From NCBI RefSeq assembly GCF_009829085.1, contig NZ_WUQY01000015.1, positions 1-64,000 of the forward strand: a stretch of 64,000 bases of DNA, given 5' to 3'. Position numbers and translations under genes: made by a program. This stretch comes from Sphingobacterium bovisgrunnientis (GTDB taxonomy: Bacteria > Bacteroidota > Bacteroidia > Sphingobacteriales > Sphingobacteriaceae). Positions 46,995 to 55,058 of this stretch are shown here, piece by piece. Under the pieces are notes generated by a model, which ran no database searches, was not told the DNA's origin, and worked only from the letters and a program-made list of their open reading frames with translations. Position 1 is the first letter of the stretch. The number at the start of each line of letters is the position of its first letter.

Positions 46995-47690
46995 ATGGAT
47001 AGAGATATAACAATTGCTGTCATTGAAGATGACGAAAATTTACGTTTCTTGATTAGTCATCGTTTGCAGACAGAGCGTTATAAAGTAGTTCAAGCTGGAA
47101 ATGGGGTAGAAGCAGAAGAATTGATCTTATCTGTACAACCTGATATCGTTCTTTTGGACTGGATGTTACCTGGTAAGGAGGGTATAGATGTTTGCCAATC
47201 GGTTCGTAAGCAAGGCTTCGAGAGTATTATTATCATGATGACTGCAAAGTCGCAGGATGTGGATAAGATCGATGCATATAGTCATGGTATCACAGATTAT
47301 ATCACTAAGCCATTCAATATGGATGTATTGGTGGCCATGATAGATAATAAGGTGCGTTTCTTTGTGCCCAAAAATGCAAATAAAGATGTTTACTTTTTTG
47401 GCAATACAGAACATCACCCACAGATACACTCTTTAATTCGCGAAGGCAAAAAGATTGAATTAACGATTTTAGAAAATCGTATTCTATTACATTTTTTGCA
47501 GAATATGGGTAAGGAAATTACCCGTGAAGAATTGATGGAAGTTGTATGGGGATACAGTTCTAATGTGAATACGCGTACACTCGATATGCATGTGGTTCGT
47601 TTGCGTAAGAAAATTGAAAGCAATCCAGATAAACCTACTTATTTACAGACCGTTCGTGGTTTGGGTTATAAATTTGTAGACGAGGAATAG
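46995..47690 (+). CDS. OmpR-family response regulator
   Basis: 231 residues: receiver domain with Asp12/Asp13, phosphorylation site Asp55 (VLLDWMLPG), Thr83 and Lys105 (ITKPF), then a winged-helix DNA-binding domain with the typical tail RTLDMHVVRLRKKIE and TVRGLGYKF. It is the partner of the histidine kinase 5 nt upstream. Target genes are unknown; being third in an operon with the pseudo-peptidase suggests autoregulation. Confidence 0.95.
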   Translation: MDRDITIAVIEDDENLRFLISHRLQTERYKVVQAGNGVEAEELILSVQPDIVLLDWMLPGKEGIDVCQSVRKQGFESIIIMMTAKSQDVDKIDAYSHGITDYITKPFNMDVLVAMIDNKVRFFVPKNANKDVYFFGNTEHHPQIHSLIREGKKIELTILENRILLHFLQNMGKEITREELMEVVWGYSSNVNTRTLDMHVVRLRKKIESNPDKPTYLQTVRGLGYKFVDEE

Positions 47691-47745
47691 ATTTTTATTA
47701 ATTTGGAAGTATAATATATTTGGTATATCTTCGTGTATACCGATG

Positions 47746-47788
47746 AACAAGACCATTCTCTCCGTGAGCGAATGGTCTTGTTTATTTT
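47746..47788 (+). terminator. Terminator after the two-component operon
   Basis: A 13-bp stem (47746-47758 with 47770-47782), 11-nt loop, then a T-rich run (TTTATTTTTTT). Confidence 0.88.
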
Positions 47789-47833
47789 TTTGTTAAATTT
47801 TTAGTAGTTAATAATTAAGTTTAAATATATATT

Positions 47834-48307
47834 ATGGCAGAAATAACTTATTACACAGCAGAGGGGTTAGCGAATCTCAAAGAAGAATTGCATTACTTGA
47901 AAACTGAAGGTAGAGCGAAAATTGCTAATGCGATAGCAGAAGCACGTGACAAAGGTGATTTGTCAGAAAATGCAGAGTATGATGCTGCAAAGGAAGCTCA
48001 AGGGTTGCATGAAGCTAAAATAGCGAAGTTAGAAGATGTATTGGCGAGTGCTCGTCTTATTGATGAATCAAAGTTAGATCTGAGTAAGGTATTAGCGTTA
48101 TCTATCGTTCGTATCAAGAACAAGAAGAATGGCGCAGAAATGACTTACCAATTGGTATCTGAAACAGAAGCAGATTTGAAGGCAGGGAAAATTTCTGTAA
48201 AATCACCAATTGCACAAGGCTTGCTAGGTAAGTCTGTAGGTGATGTAGCAGTAGTAAAAGTACCCGCAGGAGAAATTGAGTTTGAAGTTTTAGAGATTTC
48301 AAGATAA
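47834..48307 (+). CDS. greA: Transcription elongation factor GreA
   Basis: 157 residues, standard length. The N-terminal coiled coil holds the tip acidic residues in ARDKGDLSENAEYDAAKEAQ, and the C-terminal FKBP-like domain ends ISVKSPIAQGLLGKSVGD. GreA enters the RNA polymerase secondary channel and stimulates cleavage of backtracked RNA. It stands alone between two terminator regions. Confidence 0.96.
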   Translation: MAEITYYTAEGLANLKEELHYLKTEGRAKIANAIAEARDKGDLSENAEYDAAKEAQGLHEAKIAKLEDVLASARLIDESKLDLSKVLALSIVRIKNKKNGAEMTYQLVSETEADLKAGKISVKSPIAQGLLGKSVGDVAVVKVPAGEIEFEVLEISR

Positions 48308-48317
48308 TACATATAGG

Positions 48318-48350
48318 GGTTATGAGCGGTGCTGCCATAACCGCTTTTAA
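48318..48350 (+). terminator. greA terminator
   Basis: GGTTATG/CATAACC (48318-48324 with 48336-48342) with an 11-nt loop, followed by CGCTTTTAA. The stem is short; the loop also contains AGCGGT, which can pair with the ACCGCT that follows, so two structures compete. Confidence 0.55.
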
Positions 48351-48364
48351 TACTTTATATTTTT

Positions 48365-48410
48365 AAATAAAATGAGGATTCCGATGAAAATCAGAATCCT
48401 CATTTTATTT
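48365..48410. terminator. Second hairpin between greA and the HIT gene
   Basis: A 17-bp perfect inverted repeat (48365-48381 with 48394-48410). Inside, GAT-GAAA-ATC forms a further GAAA tetraloop stem. The A/T-rich outer ends make it terminator-like on both strands. It may be a back-up to the weaker hairpin just upstream. Confidence 0.75.
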
Positions 48411-48483
48411 GATTATGTTTTTTTAATGTAATAAGAACAACAAAACCCATGTAATATATATGATATTCTCTTTTATATTTTAT

Positions 48484-48491
48484 TATATTTG
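48484..48491 (+). promoter_or_regulatory. -7 promoter element of the HIT gene
   Basis: TATATTTG, 26 nt before the ATG at 48518. A -33 TTTG at the standard spacing is not seen. Confidence 0.5.
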
Positions 48492-48517
48492 CAGGTACAC
48501 TGATTTGATATATTTTT

Positions 48518-48931
48518 ATGTCTACGATATTTTCGAAAATTATTGCTGGTGAAATACCTGCGTATAAGGTCGCTGAGAGTAATGATTTTTTAGCTTTTTT
48601 AGATGTATCTCCCCTGACACCAGGGCACGTATTGGTTATTCCTAAAAAAGAAACCGACTATATATTTGATATTGATAATGACGAATATATGGGGTTGTGG
48701 GTGTTTGCAAAAATTGTATCTCAAGGTATCAAGAAAGTGTTTCCTTGTAAAAAAGTGGGTGTAGCAGTGGTAGGGTTAGAAGTTGCACATGCGCACATTC
48801 ATTTGATTCCGTTAAATAAAGTTAGTGATATGAGCTTTGATAAACCTAAATTATCATTGCCAGCTGATGAAATGAATAAAATTGCTGAAGATATTCGTCA
48901 AGCAATATCAGAAGTTACCAATGCTGAATAA
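48518..48931 (+). CDS. HIT-family nucleotide hydrolase
   Basis: 137 residues with the histidine triad in VAHAHIHLIPL (His91, His93, His95) and the N-terminal IFSKIIAGEIPAYKV typical of Hint-type HIT proteins. Such proteins hydrolyse nucleoside phosphoramidates or adenylated compounds. It heads a plus-strand run of genes (HIT, DedA, ppa, CNNM, rsmE) with short gaps. Confidence 0.93.
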   Translation: MSTIFSKIIAGEIPAYKVAESNDFLAFLDVSPLTPGHVLVIPKKETDYIFDIDNDEYMGLWVFAKIVSQGIKKVFPCKKVGVAVVGLEVAHAHIHLIPLNKVSDMSFDKPKLSLPADEMNKIAEDIRQAISEVTNAE

Positions 48932-48964
48932 TATAAAGCAGCTATTGTCTTATAACTAACAACT

Positions 48965-49612
48965 ATGCAAGATTTTTTAATTTCTTTCCAGCAATTGATG
49001 GATCCGGAGTATTTACTAAGTCATGGTGGATTCTATTTAGTTTGCTTGATTGTATTTGCCGAGACTGGTCTTTTCTTTGGCTTCTTTTTACCAGGTGATT
49101 ACTTATTATTTCTAGCAGGTTTGTTTTGCGCATTAAATAAAATAGATGTGAGCATTACGACTATGTTTTTTGGTATACTTGGTTCAGGGGTAGCAGGTAA
49201 TTTTGCGGGCTATTGGTTTGGTTATCGAGCTGGGCCTATGCTCTTTAAACGGAAGGATTCCGTTGTTTTCAAACAGAAATATATTGTAATGGCTGAAGAA
49301 TTCTACCAAAAATATGGTGGATCTGCTTTGGTTGTAGGACGCTTTGTGCCGATTATTCGTACATTTGCACCAATATTCGCTGGGGTAGTAAAATTGGACT
49401 TCAAAAAGTTCGTTTTTTACAATGTCTCAGGAGCCTTAATTTGGGTAGGCGTATTGACACTATCAGGGTATTATTTGGGCGCAGCCTTTCCTGAAATCAT
49501 CAACTACGTAGAATATATTGTCATTGGTATGATCGTCATTGCGTTTTTGCCGATCATCATTGCTGTAATAAAGCGATGGCTAAAAAATAGAAATCAAAAT
49601 AAACAACAATAA
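48965..49612 (+). CDS. DedA-family membrane protein
   Basis: 215 residues with four to five membrane segments and the DedA/VTT signatures ETGLFFGFFLPGDYLLFLAG and VVGRFVPIIRTFAPIFAGV. DedA proteins are required for envelope homeostasis; recent work links some to undecaprenyl-phosphate or phospholipid recycling across the inner membrane. Its exact job here is unknown. The C-terminus is basic and Asn/Gln-rich. Confidence 0.92.
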   Translation: MQDFLISFQQLMDPEYLLSHGGFYLVCLIVFAETGLFFGFFLPGDYLLFLAGLFCALNKIDVSITTMFFGILGSGVAGNFAGYWFGYRAGPMLFKRKDSVVFKQKYIVMAEEFYQKYGGSALVVGRFVPIIRTFAPIFAGVVKLDFKKFVFYNVSGALIWVGVLTLSGYYLGAAFPEIINYVEYIVIGMIVIAFLPIIIAVIKRWLKNRNQNKQQ

Positions 49613-49627
49613 ACAGTAAGAATATTA

Positions 49628-50170
49628 ATGAGTACACAACATCCTTGGCATCAAGTGTCTCCTGGAGACGACGTGCCAAATTCAGTAAATGCTATAATCG
49701 AAATACCTAAAGGCTCGAAAGCGAAATACGAAATTGATAAAGATAGTGGTTTGATTAAATTGGATCGCGTTTTATTTTCTTCGGTAATGTACCCTGCAAA
49801 CTATGGTTTTATTCCACAAACATATTGTGACGATAAAGATCCATTAGATATCTTAGTAATTAGCTCGGTGGACGTATATCCAATGAGTCTGATTGAAGCT
49901 AAAGTAATCGGTGTAATGCACATGATTGATGGTGGCGAACAAGATGATAAAATCATTGCGGTAGCTAAAAACGATGTTTCTGTTAATTATATCAACGATT
50001 TGTCGGAATTACCTCCGCATACGATGAAAGAAATCGTTCGTTTCTTCCAAGATTATAAAGCATTAGAAGGTAAGAGCGTAGAGGTTCAAAACCTTTATGG
50101 TCGTGCTTATGCTCAAAATATCATCAACGAAAGTATTGAGCTTTACAATACTGAAATAAGAAATAAATAA
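49628..50170 (+). CDS. ppa: Inorganic pyrophosphatase, family I
   Basis: 180 residues. Active-site acids are visible in [12 protein letters not shown] (Asp69, Asp71, Asp74) and [11 protein letters not shown] (Asp101, Asp106), with [12 protein letters not shown] between. It hydrolyses pyrophosphate to phosphate in the cytoplasm. It lies 15 nt after the DedA gene and 4 nt before the CNNM-like gene. Confidence 0.96.
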   Translation: MSTQHPWHQVSPGDDVPNSVNAIIEIPKGSKAKYEIDKDSGLIKLDRVLFSSVMYPANYGFIPQTYCDDKDPLDILVISSVDVYPMSLIEAKVIGVMHMIDGGEQDDKIIAVAKNDVSVNYINDLSELPPHTMKEIVRFFQDYKALEGKSVEVQNLYGRAYAQNIINESIELYNTEIRNK

Positions 50171-50174
50171 TCAA

Positions 50175-51491
50175 ATGGCTCTCGATATTTTTTGGACATT
50201 TTTATTGGTCTTTGCAAATGGCTTTTTTGTCGCCGCCGAATTTGCGATTGTCAAAGTAAGGGCATCGCAGATCGAGCTACAAGCTAAATCCGGTAGCAAC
50301 GTAGCAAAAATAGCAAAGAATATTACAGAGCATTTGGACAAATACCTAGCTGCAACACAGCTAGGTATTACTTTAGCATCCCTAGGCCTAGGTTGGATCG
50401 GAGAGGAAGTGATGACGGAGGTGGTAAATCACGTTTTTACTTTTTTCAATATCGACATTTCCCAAAGCTGGACTAAAGGATTAGGATTAGTGCTAGCATT
50501 TGGATCCATTACATTATTACATGTGGTATTGGGTGAGTTGGCACCAAAATCAATTGCTATTCAAAAACCAATAGCTACGACAATGAGAGTCGCTATTCCA
50601 TTAAGATTATTTTATTGGCTAATGATGCCATTGATTTATGTATTTAATGGATTTGCTAATTTCTTATTGAAATTAATTGGTATTACACCTCATCCCAACG
50701 AGGCGCATCATTCTTCCGAAGAGCTTCAATATTTATTGGATAAGGGTATGGAGTCTGGCGCTTTGAATCTTTCTGAGCATGAGCTTATCAAAAATGTTTT
50801 TGATTTTAATGAGCGTATTGTCAAGAATATTATGGTTCCGCGAACTAAGATCATTGCGGTAGAGTTATGTGATTCGCCAGAAGAATTCATCAATACCGTC
50901 ACAGAAGAGGGATATTCTCGTATTCCGATTTATGATGACAACATTGATAATATTGTCGGTATTGTACATACAAAAGATATATTGCCACTTTTGTTTAAAG
51001 GCGAAGAGATAGAGCTTAAAAGCATAATGCGTAAGCCTTATTTTATTCCTGAGACGAAGAAAATCAATGATTTGATGGCAGAGTTTCAACAAAAGCGAAT
51101 TCAAATTGCTATTGTGTTAGATGAATTTGGTGGTACTTCAGGTATGGTAACTTTGGAAGATATCGTTGAAGAACTCGTTGGTGATATTCAAGATGAATAC
51201 GATGAAGAAACACCAGTGGTGGAACAAATTTCTGAAACTGAGTTTATTATTGATGCAGGTGCAGGGGTTCATGATGTGAATGAATATTTACCTTTTGAGC
51301 TTCCTCAAAGTTCGGACTACGATACGATTGCAGGTCTTGTGAGTCATGTGTTTGATAAGATTCCTGATGTGGGCGAGACTACAGAAGAATTTGGGTATCG
51401 TTTTACAATCATGAAGAAAACGCAACAGAATATCGAATACGTAAAACTTGATGTAGTAGAAGAAACAGGAGACGAAGATTCAGATTCATAA
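50175..51491 (+). CDS. CNNM/CorC-like (HlyC/CorC family) membrane protein
   Basis: 438 residues: a DUF21 membrane domain (about 1-190, with TQLGITLASLGLGWIGEE), a CBS-domain pair (about 205-335, with NIMVPRTKI and FGGTSGMVTLEDIVEELVGDI) and a C-terminal CorC/HlyC domain ending in an acidic tail (EETGDEDSDS). Such proteins are implicated in magnesium or cobalt efflux; the haemolysin name is historic. Four nt separate it from ppa, a magnesium-dependent enzyme. Confidence 0.92.
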   Translation: MALDIFWTFLLVFANGFFVAAEFAIVKVRASQIELQAKSGSNVAKIAKNITEHLDKYLAATQLGITLASLGLGWIGEEVMTEVVNHVFTFFNIDISQSWTKGLGLVLAFGSITLLHVVLGELAPKSIAIQKPIATTMRVAIPLRLFYWLMMPLIYVFNGFANFLLKLIGITPHPNEAHHSSEELQYLLDKGMESGALNLSEHELIKNVFDFNERIVKNIMVPRTKIIAVELCDSPEEFINTVTEEGYSRIPIYDDNIDNIVGIVHTKDILPLLFKGEEIELKSIMRKPYFIPETKKINDLMAEFQQKRIQIAIVLDEFGGTSGMVTLEDIVEELVGDIQDEYDEETPVVEQISETEFIIDAGAGVHDVNEYLPFELPQSSDYDTIAGLVSHVFDKIPDVGETTEEFGYRFTIMKKTQQNIEYVKLDVVEETGDEDSDS

Positions 51492-51492
51492 T

Positions 51493-52206
51493 ATGCAGCT
51501 TTTTTATACACCTGAAATTCAACCAGCACACCCAACATTTATGTTGAGTGAAGAGGAAAGCAAACATGCAATTCGCGTGTTGCGACTTACTGTTGGGGAG
51601 AAAATTCACCTTATTGATGGGCGTGGTGGTTTATACGAAACTGAAATTATCGAAGCGCATCCCAAACGGACTACTTTGCGTGTGCTTTCTGTACAAGAGA
51701 ATTTTGGAAAGTCCACGTACGAAATTCATATGGCTGTAGCTCCAACCAAGAATATTGATCGTATTGAATGGTTTCTTGAAAAAGCTACCGAAATTGGTCT
51801 GACATCTTATACGCCTATTATTTGCGAGCATTCTGAACGTAAAGAAGTTAAGGTGGAGCGACTGGAAAAAGTCGCTATTGCAGCGATGAAACAATCTTTA
51901 AAAGCTTATTTGCCCAAAATAAAACCACCTACGAGCTTTTCTAAATTTATCCAAGAAATTAAAGACGAAACTTACACTAAAGGAATTGCACATTGTGTAG
52001 ATAGCGAAAAGAAATATATTTCTAACACATTCGCACCTCGTGGTAAGTATTTGATTTTGATTGGTCCAGAAGGTGATTTCTCTGAAAAAGAAATAAGCCA
52101 GGCTATTGAAGCTGGCTTTATCCCTTTATCTTTAGGTGAAGCAAGATTACGCACGGAAACCGCGGCGTTAGCTTCAGTTCTTGAAGTTTCTTTATTGAAT
52201 CGTTAG
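51493..52206 (+). CDS. rsmE: 16S rRNA (uracil-1498-N3)-methyltransferase
   Basis: 237 residues: an N-terminal PUA-like domain (SKHAIRVLRLTVGEKI) and a C-terminal SPOUT fold with the knot motifs LILIGPEGDFSEKEI and LGEARLRTETAALASV. It methylates N3 of U1498 in 16S rRNA. It starts 1 nt after the CNNM-like gene stop. Its TAG overlaps the stop of the convergent gene on the minus strand. Confidence 0.95.
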   Translation: MQLFYTPEIQPAHPTFMLSEEESKHAIRVLRLTVGEKIHLIDGRGGLYETEIIEAHPKRTTLRVLSVQENFGKSTYEIHMAVAPTKNIDRIEWFLEKATEIGLTSYTPIICEHSERKEVKVERLEKVAIAAMKQSLKAYLPKIKPPTSFSKFIQEIKDETYTKGIAHCVDSEKKYISNTFAPRGKYLILIGPEGDFSEKEISQAIEAGFIPLSLGEARLRTETAALASVLEVSLLNR

Positions 52207-52685
52207 TTAATGATTTCCGCATCCACAATCTGAATTTCAGCATTTCCTTTCAGTGGTTCAGGATTGAAAACCATTTTTCCTTTTAATTTCAACGGTTCTT
52301 CTGTGAACTTAATCGAACCTTTTTTCATAAAAATCTCGACCATTGGTGGAATACCATTCGTTCCACAAAATTGACACTGCGCTATAGGTAAGACCGATAA
52401 CATAAATGTGCTGTGTTGACGACCGCTTGTCAGTGGTACCAAATAACCTGGTAATTCCACAATCTTGTTTTCTAGTTTTTTCAATTCCGCAGGATAATGT
52501 GGCGTGTACACTTTTTTGTTTCCACTTGTCGTTACTTTATACATCATTTTGTCAATGGCTTCCCATGTGCTATTCATCATTGGGGTATGATCTGGAACGT
52601 CGAGCCCTTGGTTGAAGCCACCTATCTGAGCTTTAGCCCCAATTGTTAATAACGATAAACAAAGTACAATTATGTAGTTTTTCAT
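52203..52685 (-). CDS. Secreted DUF3299-like protein of the His-rich ABC operon
   Basis: 160 residues with a signal peptide ending AKAQ. The mature part includes TWEAIDKMMYKV, a Pro/Tyr segment YTPHYPAELKKLENKIVELPGYLVPL, and FMLSVLPIAQCQFCGTNGIPPM with a CxxC. This layout resembles DUF3299 proteins, which are often encoded beside ABC transporters of the FtsX/LolE type; the assignment is by general pattern. The CxxC and the neighbour's histidines suggest metal handling. One nt separates it from the permease gene. Confidence 0.7.
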   Translation of the reverse strand: MKNYIIVLCLSLLTIGAKAQIGGFNQGLDVPDHTPMMNSTWEAIDKMMYKVTTSGNKKVYTPHYPAELKKLENKIVELPGYLVPLTSGRQHSTFMLSVLPIAQCQFCGTNGIPPMVEIFMKKGSIKFTEEPLKLKGKMVFNPEPLKGNAEIQIVDAEIIN

Positions 52686-52686
52686 T

Positions 52687-54135
52687 TTATTTAGAAGATA
52701 ATGTGTTCGAAATAGTTGTTTGATAAGCCTTAATAGCAGGGATAATACTTGCTATTACGCCAATTAGTATTGCTGAAATCAAAATTACAAATTCATTTGG
52801 ATGCATTGCGAATGCTTGAATGAAATCAGCGCTTTCGCTAGTTTGTAAACTGATATAATACAATATGCTATGCCCCAAAAATAATCCAAAAATTCCACCA
52901 ATTAAAGTAATAACCAACCCTTCGACTATAGTAATGGTAAATAGTTTAGCTTTTGTGGCTCCCAAAGTACGCATGATAGCCAAATCATATTTGCGATCTT
53001 TCATTGCATTGTACAAACTAATAAATACGCTGAATCCTGCAATGACCATGATAACATAAGCCAATATTCCTAAAGAATCAAAGCCAACGCCTAATAATGA
53101 AAATATTCTTGAACTTTCCATGGCAGGTGAAGCCGCTTGCATTTGGGTACTTTGATTAACCATACGTGGCAATACACTAATTGCAGTAGGTGAGCTGTAT
53201 TTGATTAACAAGGCCGTAATTTCAACACCTTGATCATCGATCATGTCTTGTCCTAAGCTTTTGATGAAGTCATTGTTCTGTGGTTTCTCCGTTACTAATT
53301 GCTCTTCGTGTACATGTGATGATTCACTGTGTTCGTGTTTATGATCGTCATGGCTGTGATCGTGTCCTTCATGATCGTGGTCAGAATGATCGTGTTTATG
53401 TTCATCATTATGGCTTTGCGCTGTTGATGTTGTCTCATGTGCATGATTGTGACCATCATTGTGGTCATGGTCGTGATTATGATCGCAATGTTCGCCGTGA
53501 ATATGTTCGCCATTGTGTGCAATCCCATGAACTTCCCAGACACTGGCTAGATTACTTAATATTAAATTATCGACAATAGACTGTCCTGGATTTAAAATAC
53601 CGACAACTGTGAAAGGGTGATCGTCGTGCTGATGTGCATCAGCAGAGAGTCCGTGAGCACTGAAAATTTGATCGCCAATTTTAAGATTATGCTTGCGTGC
53701 GACCTCAGAACCTAATACAACTTCAAAAGATTTGCTCCACAATTTCCCTTCTTTCAATTTCAACTCATATAGTTGTAAAAAACTAGCATCAGTTCCGATA
53801 ATACGATGACCTTTGTAATTATCACCTAAAGATATTGGCGTAGCTAATTGTACTAAAGGATTTTCAGCAAGTTTATTCGCTTCGCTCATTGGAATATTAC
53901 CCGTAGGGTTATCTACATGATACAGCGAACTCAATATCAATTGCATTGGGCTACCTTTAGCTCCGATAACTACATCTATATTTTTGGTGTTATTTTCAAG
54001 TTGTTTTTCTAATGTCACTGAGCTAATGTAAATGACAATTAGAATAGCCACACCAAAAGCAGTAAGCAGGACACTTAATAAAGTGGATCCCCATTGTTGT
54101 GAAATATTTTTCCAAACAAGAGATAATGTATTCAT
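52687..54135 (-). CDS. FtsX/LolE-type ABC permease with His-rich extracytoplasmic loop
   Basis: 482 residues: one membrane segment near 18-38, a MacB-like periplasmic region, and three C-terminal segments (FtsX domain; YDLAIMRTLGATKAKLFTI is the conserved coupling region). Residues 203-276 within the periplasmic part contain about 26 histidines with Asp, Glu and Asn spacers (HDHDHNDGHNHAH-type runs). That is a classic low-complexity zinc, copper or nickel chelating loop. The partner ATPase is encoded 9 nt upstream. Metal efflux, metal sensing or metal-dependent lipoprotein work are all possible. Confidence 0.87.
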   Translation of the reverse strand: MNTLSLVWKNISQQWGSTLLSVLLTAFGVAILIVIYISSVTLEKQLENNTKNIDVVIGAKGSPMQLILSSLYHVDNPTGNIPMSEANKLAENPLVQLATPISLGDNYKGHRIIGTDASFLQLYELKLKEGKLWSKSFEVVLGSEVARKHNLKIGDQIFSAHGLSADAHQHDDHPFTVVGILNPGQSIVDNLILSNLASVWEVHGIAHNGEHIHGEHCDHNHDHDHNDGHNHAHETTSTAQSHNDEHKHDHSDHDHEGHDHSHDDHKHEHSESSHVHEEQLVTEKPQNNDFIKSLGQDMIDDQGVEITALLIKYSSPTAISVLPRMVNQSTQMQAASPAMESSRIFSLLGVGFDSLGILAYVIMVIAGFSVFISLYNAMKDRKYDLAIMRTLGATKAKLFTITIVEGLVITLIGGIFGLFLGHSILYYISLQTSESADFIQAFAMHPNEFVILISAILIGVIASIIPAIKAYQTTISNTLSSK

Positions 54136-54144
54136 AGGGTGCTG

Positions 54145-54771
54145 TTATAATTGATAAGTGTGTGCAAAAAATGATTTTATGCGCGTGTCGTGCGTGGCAA
54201 TCAATAGCGTAGCATCATAGTTCGCCGCTATTTCCAAAAGCAAATCCATTGCATGCTTCGTATTCGAATCATCTAAGGCTGCTGTTGGTTCGTCCGCAAT
54301 TAATACTTTTGGATTGTTTATGACAGCACGTGCGATAGCAGCACGTTGCAATTGACCACGACTCAATTGGTTTGGGTAGCTATTTGACTTTTCGCGTATT
54401 TGTAATTTATCTAGAATATCAGCAACAGCTTTTTTGTTTTGCTTTTCTTTCGCTAGATATTGTGCAAGAAGAATATTCTCTTCGATTGTCAGATTTTTGA
54501 GTAAATGCGCATCTTGGAAAATAAACCCCATATTTTTTGCTCTAAAAAGATCTCTTTCTTGTTCGCTCAAACTATAAATGTCCGTTTCATTAATAAAAAC
54601 TTTACCGGATTTTGGTTGAGATAGCCCACCCAACAAATGCAGTAAAGTTGTTTTGCCACTTCCTGATTCTCCCAACAAAAGGGAATGATTATGTTTCTCA
54701 ACATGCATACTTGGAAAGGATAATTCAGCAGAATTTGAATATTTAAATGTGAGATTTTCTGAACTTATCAT
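54145..54771 (-). CDS. LolD/MacB-type ABC ATP-binding protein
   Basis: 208 residues. Walker A is GESGSGKTTLLH, the signature is LSRGQLQRAAIA (Arg in place of the first Gly of LSGGQ) and Walker B is VLIADEPTAALD, all typical of the LolD/MacB/FtsE class that pairs with FtsX-domain permeases. It is first in the three-gene minus-strand operon ATPase, His-rich permease, DUF3299-like protein. The promoter lies in the 287-nt divergent region shared with the TonB receptor. Confidence 0.9.
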   Translation of the reverse strand: MISSENLTFKYSNSAELSFPSMHVEKHNHSLLLGESGSGKTTLLHLLGGLSQPKSGKVFINETDIYSLSEQERDLFRAKNMGFIFQDAHLLKNLTIEENILLAQYLAKEKQNKKAVADILDKLQIREKSNSYPNQLSRGQLQRAAIARAVINNPKVLIADEPTAALDDSNTKHAMDLLLEIAANYDATLLIATHDTRIKSFFAHTYQL

Positions 54772-54958
54772 AGATTTTTTATTTCTAAATAGCTTTTAGA
54801 TTAACATTAAAGGTATAGACAATACATTAGATTCGAAAATTCTATTCAAATTATTACAAGGTAAAGACCGTATTCTGCGTAAAGAAAAATTAATCTTAGC
54901 ACAACATAACGTGCCTTTTTTACCGGCTATATCTAACTTTTTGACATTCAGTTTTACT

Positions 54959-55024
54959 TATTAATGATTACTTAACATTTCTGTCATGAAATGGTAATTT
55001 GACCGTAACATTGAGTTAATACAC
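54959..55024 (+). promoter_or_regulatory. Putative PhoB-type operator: six heptads at 11-bp spacing
   Basis: Heptads start every 11 bp at 54959 (TATTAAT), 54970 (ACTTAAC), 54981 (CTGTCAT), 54992 (TGGTAAT), 55003 (CCGTAAC) and 55014 (AGTTAAT). All six have T at position 4, A at 6 and C/T at 7. The E. coli PhoB box is built from CTGTCAT-like heptads at the same 11-bp period. The last heptad ends 10 nt before a -7-like element (55031), as in Pho promoters. Outer heptads could be chance in AT-rich DNA; the central three are the strong ones. Confidence 0.55.
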
Positions 55025-55030
55025 TTGCTT

Positions 55031-55038
55031 TTAATTTG
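55031..55038 (+). promoter_or_regulatory. -7-like element of the TonB receptor gene
   Basis: TTAATTTG, one mismatch to TAnnTTTG, 20 nt before the ATG. No -33 TTTG is present at N19, which would fit an activator-dependent promoter served by the upstream heptads. Confidence 0.45.
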
Positions 55039-55058
55039 TGTTAAATTAAAATTAAATA

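Noticed and set aside
46995..47690. Response regulator and its kinase as the PhoB/PhoR pair acting on the operator at 54959
   Set aside because: Nothing in the sequences singles them out as PhoBR, and no Pho-like array was seen at their own promoter.
53330..53510. Repeat-like DNA that resembles a tandem repeat array
   Set aside because: The units are irregular His/Asp codon runs inside one reading frame. There are no equal repeats with unique spacers, so it is not a CRISPR or VNTR array.
53280..53579. Plus-strand frame rich in His/Asp/Arg opposite the ABC permease
   Set aside because: It is the antisense reading of the His-rich loop, produced by repeated CAT/GAT codons, not a gene.
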